DNA from: Enterovibrio norvegicus DSM 15893
GTDB lineage: Bacteria; Pseudomonadota; Gammaproteobacteria; Enterobacterales; Vibrionaceae
Assembly: GCF_900115495.1 (NCBI RefSeq)
Contig: NZ_FOWR01000001.1
Span: 107,669 to 171,668 of the forward strand
Direction: 5' to 3'
DNA: 64,000 bases
Both the position numbers and the translations under genes were made by a program. This document shows, piece by piece, positions 27,857 to 36,206 of this stretch (positions within the stretch are counted from its first letter, which is position 1; the number at the start of each line of letters is the position of its first letter). The notes beneath the pieces were generated by a model. That model was not told the origin of the DNA. It saw nothing but the letters and a program-made list of their open reading frames with translations, and made no database searches.

Positions 27857-28849
27857 ATGAAAAACATAAACAAAAAAATGTTCATACGAGTTCTACCTAT
27901 GGTGTTTTTCCCCGTCCTTTTCTCGGGTTGTCAGTCCACCACACCGCCTGATTGGTATGCTGTTGAACAGGTTAATCATCCTGAGTATGTCTATGCCGTT
28001 GGTGAAGGTCGTAGTTTAAATCTAGCTAAAAAATCAGCACTTAGCGGTGTTAACTCACAGCTGTGGACACAAGTGGATTCGACGTTTTCGATGAATGATG
28101 TCTATAAAAGAATCAATGATGATTCGACATCATACGAAACCACAAGCAACAAGATTAATGCCAAAAGTGCACAAGTGACCTTGACGGGCGTGGAATATGT
28201 CCAGTCTGAAAAGAACGATGTGGCTTATTATGTCCAAGCAAGAGTAGGGCGAGATAATATTAAATCGCAACTATCTTCTGAGATAAAACAAATAGAAAGC
28301 GCTGCGAAATCAAAGATCGAAAACTTGAGTCACCAAGACAAATTACTTTGGTGGTTAGACAACAGAGGCTCTGAGGAAAAGCTTGAAGATCTTTATGTTC
28401 GTCTCGCGATTCTTTCTTCACTAGGCAGTGATGAAGAAAACAGCGTTGTTTATTTGCCAGAACTGCTTGGTGATATTTCAAAAGTAAAATCTGAACTTCT
28501 GGTATCTATTCGTCCAGATAAGAAAGACAGAAAAAGTGCCGCCTTTATTTCTGAGAAATTCTCTGTTGAAGGTATCGCTACCACGCAATCGTCTTCTCGC
28601 CAAGCAACACATATTTTGACCATGAAATCGGAATACCGTCGCGGCATGGTAGGCGATGCGTATATCACGACAAAATTGACGGACCTGGTACTAAAAAACA
28701 AGGCCGGCAAAACCTTGGCTAACAATGAAATTATCTCAACAGGTAATTCAATGACCAGTTACAAGTTGTCCCAAGAAGGCGCTGAACGCCATTTTTCAGC
28801 ATTGCTCGAAGAAGCAGGCATTTGGCAAGCTGTTGGGCTTAAAAAGTAG
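27857..28849 (+). CDS. LPP20-family-like outer-membrane lipoprotein, first copy
   Basis: This 330-residue protein has a lipobox LFSGC with Cys25 as the lipidated residue. The segment PPDWYAVEQ, then VYAVGEGRSLNLAKKSALSG is the usual LPP20 start: a short sheet, then a helix in which new residues are named 'AKKSAL'. A second part (about 140-330) contains a helical region and a beta-rich domain and is not recognised. The family includes FlgP-type proteins and envelope lipoproteins of unclear role. It heads an operon with a CsgG-like and a second LPP20-like lipoprotein. Confidence 0.72.
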   Translation: MKNINKKMFIRVLPMVFFPVLFSGCQSTTPPDWYAVEQVNHPEYVYAVGEGRSLNLAKKSALSGVNSQLWTQVDSTFSMNDVYKRINDDSTSYETTSNKINAKSAQVTLTGVEYVQSEKNDVAYYVQARVGRDNIKSQLSSEIKQIESAAKSKIENLSHQDKLLWWLDNRGSEEKLEDLYVRLAILSSLGSDEENSVVYLPELLGDISKVKSELLVSIRPDKKDRKSAAFISEKFSVEGIATTQSSSRQATHILTMKSEYRRGMVGDAYITTKLTDLVLKNKAGKTLANNEIISTGNSMTSYKLSQEGAERHFSALLEEAGIWQAVGLKK

Positions 28850-28878
28850 AAAGATAAATTCACACTGGAGTATCTAAA

Positions 28879-29868
28879 GTGTTTAAGAAAGGGTTAGTGG
28901 CAGTCGCGCTTACAACAGCGCTAACAGGTTGTGGTGTAACGGCAGTATGTCCTCCGGGTACCGAAATCGAGATGGAAACAGCAGGTATTCCTGCGAAAGC
29001 ATCTGACGAACTGAAAGTGATCGTTCTTCCGGTAGACATGGAATTTAAAGACGCTGCTAAAGGCCGTCTTCAAACCGTATTCCGTAACGACTTGGAAGCC
29101 ACCATTGAAGGTACGGGCGCTAAACTGGTTGATCGCAAACTGGCTAACAAGCTGAAAGGCGAAATCAAACTGGCAGAGCAAAGCGGCCGTTACAACAAAT
29201 CGGGTGTGCCAATCGCTGACCTAGCAGTTATCACAGAAGTGACTGCAAGCAACCTGTCTAGCTCTTTCTCAGAAGCTTACTCTTACGAGAACGATGACGG
29301 CGAGACGAAATACGTTCCTGCTAAATGTTCGTTCACCACAGAAGTGAAAGCCGTTGCGAAAGTGGTTTCACTTCCAGACATGAACCTCGTTCAGCGTATT
29401 GAGCTAGGTGCGAGTGATTACAGCTCGACTGAAACAAACAACTCTCGTTGCCCAATTTCAAACGCACAATACAAAGGCATGGCGAGTGAAGCAGCAGAGA
29501 AAGCGGTAGCGTACAACTTTGAGCTTCAAAAGCTGCTAGCACCTTCTGCTCCTGTTACTGCGATGCGTCAGTGTGAAGCGGGTACCATGGTGAAAGTCGC
29601 AATGGGTAGCAAGAAGAAGCTAGAGCCAGGCACATACATCACCCTTTCTCAAATTCACAAATCTGACGAGGGCGACATTGAAACGTTCACTCTAGGTGAA
29701 GGTTATGTTGTGAAACATGAGCAAGATGCCGTGAAGCCAAACTTCTCATGGGTTGCTATCGACGAAGAAATGTCTCTGCGAATCCGTAAAGGCGACTCAG
29801 CGAAAGTGGTACCTGAAGAGTGCCCAATCTTGAACCCAATGTGTCACCTAAACCAGCTAGGCCTGTAA
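28879..29868 (+). CDS. CsgG-like outer-membrane lipoprotein
   Basis: This 329-residue protein has lipobox LTGC with Cys18 as the lipidated residue. The region KVIVLPVDMEF followed by TVFRNDLEATIEGTGAKLVDR and later LAVITEVTAS is the alpha/beta pattern of the CsgG / LpoB-like fold, which scaffolds or activates envelope machines. Cysteines at 24, about 152, about 198 and near the C-terminus (CPILNPMC) could form disulfides in the periplasm. The start is GTG at 28879 behind ACTGGAG. The next gene starts two bases after its stop, so the two are coupled. Confidence 0.7.
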   Translation: MFKKGLVAVALTTALTGCGVTAVCPPGTEIEMETAGIPAKASDELKVIVLPVDMEFKDAAKGRLQTVFRNDLEATIEGTGAKLVDRKLANKLKGEIKLAEQSGRYNKSGVPIADLAVITEVTASNLSSSFSEAYSYENDDGETKYVPAKCSFTTEVKAVAKVVSLPDMNLVQRIELGASDYSSTETNNSRCPISNAQYKGMASEAAEKAVAYNFELQKLLAPSAPVTAMRQCEAGTMVKVAMGSKKKLEPGTYITLSQIHKSDEGDIETFTLGEGYVVKHEQDAVKPNFSWVAIDEEMSLRIRKGDSAKVVPEECPILNPMCHLNQLGL

Positions 29869-29870
29869 TA

Positions 29871-30473
29871 ATGAAAAAAACCATTGTCGCCACTGCATTA
29901 GCACTGATGCTTTCTGCATGCTCAAGCAATAACCAAACCGTCGAACAAAGCCAAAACTTTGCGGCGTGTACGTTCCCGGATTCTCCAAAAGACAACGCAC
30001 CAGGCTGGATTTGTGACGTGATGCCATCTGACATCGCTACTGCAGCGACCGGTTACGCGAAGAAAAGCGCAGCGGGCATGAGCGTAATGCGCAGAATTGC
30101 GGCGAGTGAAGCGCGCGTTGCGCTGGCTTCTCAATTCGAAACTGACGTGAACAACATGTTCAAGCAAGCGGTTGAGAGCACAGTGCAAACTGACGCGACG
30201 GTTGGCACGACTGAATCTGTTATGGAAGTGTTTGAGAACGTTACCAAGACCGTTGTTTCTCGCACCCTGACTAACAGCAAAGTGTTGGTGAGCCAAACCA
30301 GTCCTTCAGGCGGCCTTTACGTGCTAGTGGGGATGGATGACGCGGCTTACAAAGTCAACATGAACAGCGTGATCGATGCTGTGACAGAAGATTCAGCGTT
30401 GTGGGACCAATTCAACAACGAAAAAGCGGCAGAAGACCTTGCTAACGCGCTTGAGTCTCTGAAACAGCTTTAA
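29871..30473 (+). CDS. LPP20-family-like lipoprotein, second copy
   Basis: This 200-residue protein has lipobox LSAC with Cys17 as the lipidated residue. The region APGWICDVMPSDIATAATGYAKKSA, given in part as GWICD and ATGYAKKSA, followed by RIAASEARVALASQFET is typical of LPP20-type domains. The ATG at 29871 is preferred over an upstream frame inside the previous gene because it gives a proper lipoprotein signal. It is smaller than the first copy and lacks that copy's extra C-terminal domain. A terminator-like hairpin follows at 30533-30559. Confidence 0.72.
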   Translation: MKKTIVATALALMLSACSSNNQTVEQSQNFAACTFPDSPKDNAPGWICDVMPSDIATAATGYAKKSAAGMSVMRRIAASEARVALASQFETDVNNMFKQAVESTVQTDATVGTTESVMEVFENVTKTVVSRTLTNSKVLVSQTSPSGGLYVLVGMDDAAYKVNMNSVIDAVTEDSALWDQFNNEKAAEDLANALESLKQL

Positions 30474-30532
30474 GTTGGAATCTTGTTAGGCACTTTGCGG
30501 TTCAGCAGGGTGCTTTCAAACCCTTACCTTAT

Positions 30533-30559
30533 GAGGTTATCGCCAGATAGCCTCTTTTT
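30533..30559 (+). terminator. Terminator or attenuator in front of the transglycosylase gene
   Basis: An 8-bp stem with one wobble, GAGGTTAT with ATAGCCTC, closes a CGCCAG loop and runs into five T residues. It ends 11 bases before the AGGAA ribosome binding site of the next gene, so it would reduce the downstream part of the operon relative to the lipoproteins. Confidence 0.7.
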
Positions 30560-30581
30560 CTATGTGGCTAGGAATTACCAG

Positions 30582-32102
30582 ATGTCATTGGGTCGAATGA
30601 AAATTGTCGCCGCATGTATTGCTGCGGTTTTATCAACCACTTCTGTTTTGTCAACCAATCTTGCATACGCATCAGATTCTTTTGATGAGCTTGAACGTGA
30701 ATCTAAGCGTGTAAACATGTCTCAATCAGAGAAAAAAGCACAGTTCCACGAATGGCTAGATGCTTACTTGTCAGAATATGAAGCGTGGCGAGAGGCATAT
30801 ACCAAAGACATCGATCAACAGCGTGAAACGCTGATCGATCATTGGGGCAGTGGTGAGCTGTCTGATCAAACAAAACACGTTGAATACGCAAAAGACAACA
30901 CAGTGAAAAAAGTTGTCGATTACGAGAATAATACCGCTGTGGTGTCAGTGCTTATTGACGCAGACGGTAACGTTGATCAATCAACCTTGCCGAAGGACAA
31001 GATTGAGATTGATGGCCAAGTCATCGAATTGACGAAAGCAGAAAAGCGCATTGATGTTGTGGATTATTCTGCAGAACAAGAGAAGAAAGAGAAAGCCTTC
31101 ATCGTTGATCATGTCTATGCACAAATGCAGGAATTGGACGTACAAGCGGAACGATTGATTCGTTCAGGCACGGGAATTCCCGACTCGTTCATCTACGAGC
31201 GTGCATATAACAAAAAACTGGAACTGTTGGCATCAGCAAAAACGCGCATCTCGGCATTGTCAGCGCAGTTCAAGCAAAAGCGCTTAGCGCTTGGCATTCC
31301 TGAGTCAGTGGCTAAAACACCAATTTCAACAGAAAAACCACAGACCAAACCGGCTGTGAAGCCTACTGTTGAGGCAGAGAAGCCGAAGAAAGAAGCTGCC
31401 GTGGTTGTTGAAACCAACAAACCAGATCCAGTGATTGCAGAGCAAGCGGTTGAAATTGAAACGCCCGTCGAGGTTAAGGCACCTGCTGTTACTGAAAAAC
31501 CTGTAGTAGCGGTAAAACCTGAGAAGAAAATTGTCAGCTACACAGTGAAGTTGCCAGAAAACGCATTGAAATCTCGCGCATCGACATTCCAACCTTTGGT
31601 GGAAAAAGAGAGTGAGCGTTGGGATGTAGAAGCCGCGTTGGTGATGGCAATCATGCACAGTGAATCGTCTTTCCGTCCTGATGCGAAATCACATGTTCCA
31701 GCGTATGGCTTGATGCAAGTCGTGCCAACCAGTGCGGGGCATGATGTGAACAAGCAAGTTCACAATATCGATGCGCCGATGAAGGCGGATGATCTCTATG
31801 TGCCGCCATTCAACGTTGAAGCAGGCACGGCATATTTGAACATTCTCAATACCCGTTACCTGCGTTCTATCACCAACGAAGAAAGCCGCATGTATTGCGT
31901 AATTGCCGCCTATAACACGGGTGCAGGTAACGTGGCGCGCGCGTTTAACGCAGACCGCTCAACCAACATTCGTAAAGCAGCACACGTGATCAACGCGATG
32001 ACGCCAGACGAAGTGTATGAGCACATGATTAACAATCTGCCATACGACGAAACAAAGAATTATTTGAAGAAAGTGAGCGGCCGTATCGCGCTCTATAAGT
32101 AG
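30582..32102 (+). CDS. MltC-type lytic transglycosylase with a long Lys/Pro/Val-rich linker
   Basis: This 506-residue peptidoglycan-cleaving enzyme has a signal sequence ending near LAYASD, with no lipobox. The N-terminal part (about 35-230) resembles the DUF3393 domain of MltC, then a repetitive KPAVKPTVEAEKPK-like linker spans about 270-345. The SLT domain follows, with catalytic Glu361 in IMHSESSF, then YGLMQVVPTSAG and IAAYNTGAGNVARAF. E. coli MltC is a lipoprotein of about 360 residues; this one is longer and not lipidated. The ATG at 30582 has AGGAA seven bases upstream; one at 30597 is possible. Confidence 0.85.
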   Translation: MSLGRMKIVAACIAAVLSTTSVLSTNLAYASDSFDELERESKRVNMSQSEKKAQFHEWLDAYLSEYEAWREAYTKDIDQQRETLIDHWGSGELSDQTKHVEYAKDNTVKKVVDYENNTAVVSVLIDADGNVDQSTLPKDKIEIDGQVIELTKAEKRIDVVDYSAEQEKKEKAFIVDHVYAQMQELDVQAERLIRSGTGIPDSFIYERAYNKKLELLASAKTRISALSAQFKQKRLALGIPESVAKTPISTEKPQTKPAVKPTVEAEKPKKEAAVVVETNKPDPVIAEQAVEIETPVEVKAPAVTEKPVVAVKPEKKIVSYTVKLPENALKSRASTFQPLVEKESERWDVEAALVMAIMHSESSFRPDAKSHVPAYGLMQVVPTSAGHDVNKQVHNIDAPMKADDLYVPPFNVEAGTAYLNILNTRYLRSITNEESRMYCVIAAYNTGAGNVARAFNADRSTNIRKAAHVINAMTPDEVYEHMINNLPYDETKNYLKKVSGRIALYK

Positions 32103-32117
32103 TGTCGGAGAACATAA

Positions 32118-32279
32118 ATGTTGAAATATATTGTATTTGCGCTGGTTGGGTTTGGCGTATTTATCGGGGTAAGGTTTTCTGACGACATTACACGTTACAT
32201 CAGCGAAGACGACATCGAAGCCATCAGTGAGCAAGTGATTGATACTGCCATTGAAAAACTTGAAGATCTGAAGGGGTAA
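32118..32279 (+). CDS. Small single-pass membrane peptide (53 aa)
   Basis: The frame encodes MLKYIVFALVGFGVFIGV as a membrane helix, then an acidic amphipathic helix (ISEDDIEAISEQVIDTAIEKL). It starts 15 bases after the transglycosylase stop, has GGAGAAC upstream and ends five bases before the next start, so it fits the operon tightly. I do not recognise a family. Confidence 0.68.
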   Translation: MLKYIVFALVGFGVFIGVRFSDDITRYISEDDIEAISEQVIDTAIEKLEDLKG

Positions 32280-32284
32280 GCGAC

Positions 32285-33076
32285 ATGTCTTTGGTTGAGA
32301 ACAACGAACAACTTTGCCCGGAAGCGCAAGAAGAAATCATTGAACGTAACCTGCGTCAGCGCGTGCGTGAAAAATGGGCGAAGATCATTACCTTCGTTTC
32401 CATCATCGCGATTGCATTGGGCGGGTTGAATGACACCATGGATGCGCTCGAAAAAGTGTATACCCTCTCTTTGTCGCAGTTCACTGATATTCCTTCGCAC
32501 AACAAGCTTGATCGCATATACATTCGCGCATCAGAAGACGTGTTGGAAGAAACGTTCGGTGCGCCTGTATACATGAAGAAAAGCATGTCAGGGGATTTCA
32601 TCAGATACTACCAAGACAAACGTTTTGTGTTGTCAGCAGTGACGCGTGATGGCGCAATTTCAGCATTCTTGGTTTTTCCTGAAGAGGGCTTTTTACCCAA
32701 CACCAACGAGCATTCAGGCGGGGAGTTTCTTCTTGAGCAAGCCTTCTCTGCACATGAAATGGTGAATGACATTCGCTTGAACTCATCACGTTCGGTTAGC
32801 TATTACATTGAAGAAAACAGTGAAGGTGATTTCAGTAACTTGTATAACTCTGTAGCGGGTTATAGCGAGTTTCTTGGGCCGTTAGATGACAACACGAAGC
32901 GTCTTTTTGATGCGCTGTCAGAAAGCATGATGCTGGGTGATGACGTAACAAAACCTGCGGTCGCACTGCGTGATGCCATTACGCCGAACTTTTACGGCTA
33001 CAGTATTCTTGGTCTGGACGTACTGGAAAGTGCCATTTTGACCTTGTCAGAATACCGCTTGATCACTGAACAATGA
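32285..33076 (+). CDS. Membrane-anchored protein of unknown function
   Basis: This 263-residue protein has an N-terminal cytoplasmic stretch, one membrane helix at about 33-50 (KIITFVSIIAIALGG) and a domain of about 200 residues outside. The segment RASEDVLEETFGAPVYMK suggests a small alpha/beta domain of the kind seen in SmpA/OmlA-like 'FGxP' regions, but I cannot assign it. It is the last gene of the lipoprotein-transglycosylase group and is closed by the terminator at 33114-33141. Confidence 0.62.
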   Translation: MSLVENNEQLCPEAQEEIIERNLRQRVREKWAKIITFVSIIAIALGGLNDTMDALEKVYTLSLSQFTDIPSHNKLDRIYIRASEDVLEETFGAPVYMKKSMSGDFIRYYQDKRFVLSAVTRDGAISAFLVFPEEGFLPNTNEHSGGEFLLEQAFSAHEMVNDIRLNSSRSVSYYIEENSEGDFSNLYNSVAGYSEFLGPLDDNTKRLFDALSESMMLGDDVTKPAVALRDAITPNFYGYSILGLDVLESAILTLSEYRLITEQ

Positions 33077-33113
33077 TCACCGAGCAATGATTGCTAGCGT
33101 TTAACGCTGTCTT

Positions 33114-33141
33114 AAAAAAGGAGCCAAATGGCTCCTTTTTT
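33114..33141 (+). terminator. Terminator closing the lipoprotein operon
   Basis: An 11-bp stem, AAAAAGGAGCC with GGCTCCTTTTT, closes an AAAT loop and ends in a T-run. It separates the envelope operon from the eCIS locus. Confidence 0.9.
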
Positions 33142-33640
33142 GTCTCACTTTCTCTTATTCGTATCAGCCGGAAAACTGAGCAAATTAGTGGGTGAATGTG
33201 TCACAAAATGCCCAGTAAAGTAGTCTTTCTCATTTTGCGTAAAAAAAGTTGGACTTAAATAAGCAAAAACTGATGATAAGGATTACATTCACGCTATGCC
33301 TTTGAAATTAAGGCCGTAAAACGAACGTTCTTTTTTGCGAAAATCCAGCGTTCAGAGGAGACTCTCTTAACTCCGCGACAAACGTCCCGCCTGATTTCGC
33401 CCCATCCTTTGTGTATCTATTCACCAATACTCTTCAAGGGTGTTTCTAAATCTAACGTTTAAAACGTTGTGATATGCCAAGTTGCTTTTCTGCTAAGCCA
33501 CCCCCTTGGTGATTGAAACGCTTTCCTTTGAGTGCCGATGTGTTTAGAAGGCGTGCAGAATTGGGTGGTGTTTACATCCCTCACTTCGCACCAGAGGTAA
33601 AAAGGTTTTGCGCCAATTGTCTCGATTGAGGAGGTATTCC
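33142..33640. other. Leader region of the eCIS locus
   Basis: No convincing gene is present in these 499 bases. A perfect inverted repeat (AACGTTT, A, AAACGTT at 33454-33468) and an 8-bp palindrome GAACGTTC (33323-33330) share an ACGTT core and could be operators. The spacing GG-N10-GC at 33251-33264 is only a poor sigma-54 match. The promoter cannot be placed with confidence. Confidence 0.5.
33454..33468. promoter_or_regulatory. Palindrome in the eCIS upstream region
   Basis: A perfect 7-bp inverted repeat (AACGTTT with AAACGTT) around one central A lies 172 bases before the sheath gene. It is a candidate operator for a dimeric regulator; no regulator gene is in the locus. Confidence 0.35.
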
Positions 33641-35581
33641 ATGCCAGTCGCACTGACATACCCGGGCGTTTACATTCAAGAAATCCCCAGTGGTAGCCGC
33701 TCCATCGGTGGCGTAGCTACATCCATCGCCGCGTTTGTCGGCGGCTTTTCTCGAGGACCACTCAACTCGCCTGTGACCCTGTTTCATGTTGGTGATTTCG
33801 ACACCCATCTCGGCGGTGTGCATACCGACAGTGAAACCAGCTATGCCATTTCTCAGTTCTATCTCAATGGCGGTGGTCAGGCAGTTGCCGTTCGGGTTGG
33901 TGGAGGTACAACGGGCGACATGACAGTGCAAAGCTGGAATGGCCTTACATCACTCCGTTTTACTGCAGGTCGCCAAGTTCAAGACGCACTGGTTGAAGAT
34001 CCGGGCCGATGGAACAACCACATTCGTGTTGATATCGATTACCTTACGTCTGATCCCGCCAATTTATTCAACCTTTCGGTATCGGAAATCCGCCATGTCG
34101 ATGGGGTTGAAGTCCCTGTTCGCAGCGAAACTTTCTCCAATGTTTCAATGGTGACCACACACCCCCGCTATGTGCTGAGCGTGGTCAATGACGATTCCCT
34201 TATGGTGCAGTTGCGACTTCCTGCTCCAGGTACGGATATGCCTGCGCCGACAGGGTTTTATTCTGGTGTGCAAGACACCACGACATACGCTGCAATGGCA
34301 GACGCTAATACGCTTCAAGTGGATTTAGGCACAGGCGCGTTTGATGTGGTTGTTGATGCGACAACCAAACCCACCACGATAGCTGAAGCTGCCCTGATAA
34401 TACAAAACGCCATTCGAGACACACGACCTGCCGATCCGCTTTGGGCGCAATGTCAGGTTGTGGTGCGTGGTGATCGTATGGCGATTTTCTCGGGAAGAAG
34501 TAGTCCGGACTATCGATCAGGTCAGGTGGTGTCTGTCGCAGAATCGGTGGGGGATGCTGGCTCAGTATTGATGCTTGTTGGCAGCACCGAAGCCAATGTT
34601 CAGCAATATGCCATGAACAATGTAGTAGCTGGCCATCAAACTGCTGCAACAGCCGGAACAGATGGCATTGCGCCAACCGCTGCACAGCTTCGTGGTAATC
34701 GGAATTTGCGGACGGGCATCTATGCGTTGGAAGACGTTGATCTTTTCAACATCATGATGATCCCTGAAGCCTCGGATTTAGGCAGTGTTGCGGCTATGTC
34801 GAGCGTGATCAGTCCTGCGATAAGTTACTGTGAAGAACAACGCGCATTCTTACTGATCGATCCGCCAGATGACGTTAACAGCGTGGAAGAAGCGAGCGAT
34901 TGGCTCGATGAAGTGGCAGGAGCAGGGCTTCGTCATCGAAACACCGCCGCCTACTATCCGCGTGTTCAAGTGCCCGATCCGAATAACGAAAATCGCCTCA
35001 GAACCATCGCACCGAGCGGAACGGTCGCGGGGCTCTATGCCAGAAAAGATACTGAGTCTGGGGTATGGACTGCCGCCGCAGGCATTACCGCAGGTCTTCG
35101 AAATGTTATCAGCTTCAATCACTCCCTCACCAACAATGAAATTGGTCTACTGAATCCTATTGGTCTTAATTGTCTTCGAAACGGTGGCATCAGCGGCAAC
35201 ATAGCATGGGGTGCCAGAACCCTTCGAGGTGCGGATGCACTCGCTTCTGAATGGGCGTATATCCCTGTTAGACGTACCGCACTTTTTATTGAGGAATCCC
35301 TTTTCCGTGGTCTGCAATGGGCTGTTTTCCAACCCAATGATGAGCCGCTCTGGTCAGAGATCCGCATCGCGGTGACCAATTTTATGCAGGGACTCTTCCG
35401 TCAAAAAGCGTTCCAAGGCTCTGCGCCTGAACAAGCCTTTCTCGTCAAGTGTGATGCAGAAACGACCACACCCGCTGACCGCGCGGCAGGGCGTGTGAAT
35501 GTACTCGTGGGATTCGCACCGAAAAATCCTGCGGAGTTTGTGGTGGTGAGTTTGCAGCTCATGAACAACAGTGGCAGCTAA
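33641..35581 (+). CDS. eCIS contractile sheath protein
   Basis: This 646-residue phage-tail-sheath-family protein forms the contractile outer sheath of an extracellular contractile injection system. The opening ALTYPGVYIQEIPSGSRSI, then VATSIAAFVGGFSRGP is the classic sheath N-terminus, and the C-terminal part (QWAVFQPNDEPLWSEIR) is the conserved sheath domain. It is the only sheath gene; Afp and PVC loci have three. The ATG at 33641 follows GAGGAGG and is preferred to an upstream start at 33608. Confidence 0.94.
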   Translation: MPVALTYPGVYIQEIPSGSRSIGGVATSIAAFVGGFSRGPLNSPVTLFHVGDFDTHLGGVHTDSETSYAISQFYLNGGGQAVAVRVGGGTTGDMTVQSWNGLTSLRFTAGRQVQDALVEDPGRWNNHIRVDIDYLTSDPANLFNLSVSEIRHVDGVEVPVRSETFSNVSMVTTHPRYVLSVVNDDSLMVQLRLPAPGTDMPAPTGFYSGVQDTTTYAAMADANTLQVDLGTGAFDVVVDATTKPTTIAEAALIIQNAIRDTRPADPLWAQCQVVVRGDRMAIFSGRSSPDYRSGQVVSVAESVGDAGSVLMLVGSTEANVQQYAMNNVVAGHQTAATAGTDGIAPTAAQLRGNRNLRTGIYALEDVDLFNIMMIPEASDLGSVAAMSSVISPAISYCEEQRAFLLIDPPDDVNSVEEASDWLDEVAGAGLRHRNTAAYYPRVQVPDPNNENRLRTIAPSGTVAGLYARKDTESGVWTAAAGITAGLRNVISFNHSLTNNEIGLLNPIGLNCLRNGGISGNIAWGARTLRGADALASEWAYIPVRRTALFIEESLFRGLQWAVFQPNDEPLWSEIRIAVTNFMQGLFRQKAFQGSAPEQAFLVKCDAETTTPADRAAGRVNVLVGFAPKNPAEFVVVSLQLMNNSGS

Positions 35582-35651
35582 AGGCATGAAGGGTCGCGCC
35601 TCATTAGGCGTGTTTAAGGCAAGCGAATTCGAATAATTGCGAGGAGGCGAC

Positions 35652-36179
35652 ATGTCGCAGCTGAATGTAAATGGTCAACGCATTGTTCCGTATCCCGGCT
35701 ACAAATTCATCGTGAAAGAGATGGGTGGCGACGTGTTGGCAGCGGTTCAAAAAGTCTCTGGACTGAGTCGCTCTGTAGAAGTGTTGGAATACCGAGAAGG
35801 GGGCGACCCGTCCCACACCCGTAAATCCCCCGGACAAGCCAAGTTTGAGGCCATAACGTTAGAACGCGGCGTGACAGAGAATCTGCAGTTTGAACAATGG
35901 GCCAACAAAGTATGGCGCATCGGCACAGACCTTGGGGGGGAAGTGTCACTGGCTGATTTTCGTAAAACGCTGATTTTAGACGTGCTCAACGAAGCAGGTC
36001 AGAAGGTGATGAGTTACACCATTCACGCCTGCTGGATATCAGATTACAAAGCCATTCCCGCACTGGATGCGTCGAGTTCGGCGTTCATGATTCAGTCAGT
36101 GAAGTTGGAAAACGAAGGGTGGGAGCGCAATGATGTTAGCGTGCCGAAAGAACCAAGCTTTGTTTATCCTGAATCGTGA
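35652..36179 (+). CDS. eCIS inner tube protein (T4 gp19-like)
   Basis: This 175-residue protein has the phage tail-tube pattern FIVKEMGGDVLAAVQKVSGL, in part, followed by VEVLEYREGGD and later VMSYTIHACWISDY. It forms the hexameric ring stack inside the sheath. The ATG at 35652 lies seven bases after a GAGGAGG ribosome binding site; a start at 35637 would overlap that site. It is the sole tube gene in the locus. Confidence 0.9.
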   Translation: MSQLNVNGQRIVPYPGYKFIVKEMGGDVLAAVQKVSGLSRSVEVLEYREGGDPSHTRKSPGQAKFEAITLERGVTENLQFEQWANKVWRIGTDLGGEVSLADFRKTLILDVLNEAGQKVMSYTIHACWISDYKAIPALDASSSAFMIQSVKLENEGWERNDVSVPKEPSFVYPES

Positions 36180-36206
36180 TCCTGCGCTGAGTGTTGAGTA
36201 AGAAAA

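Noticed and set aside
33248-33264. Possible sigma-54 site in the eCIS leader (TTGGAC...AAGCA)
   Set aside because: Only the GG-N10-GC spacing matches; the rest of both elements differs from consensus, and the site is nearly 380 bases from the sheath gene.
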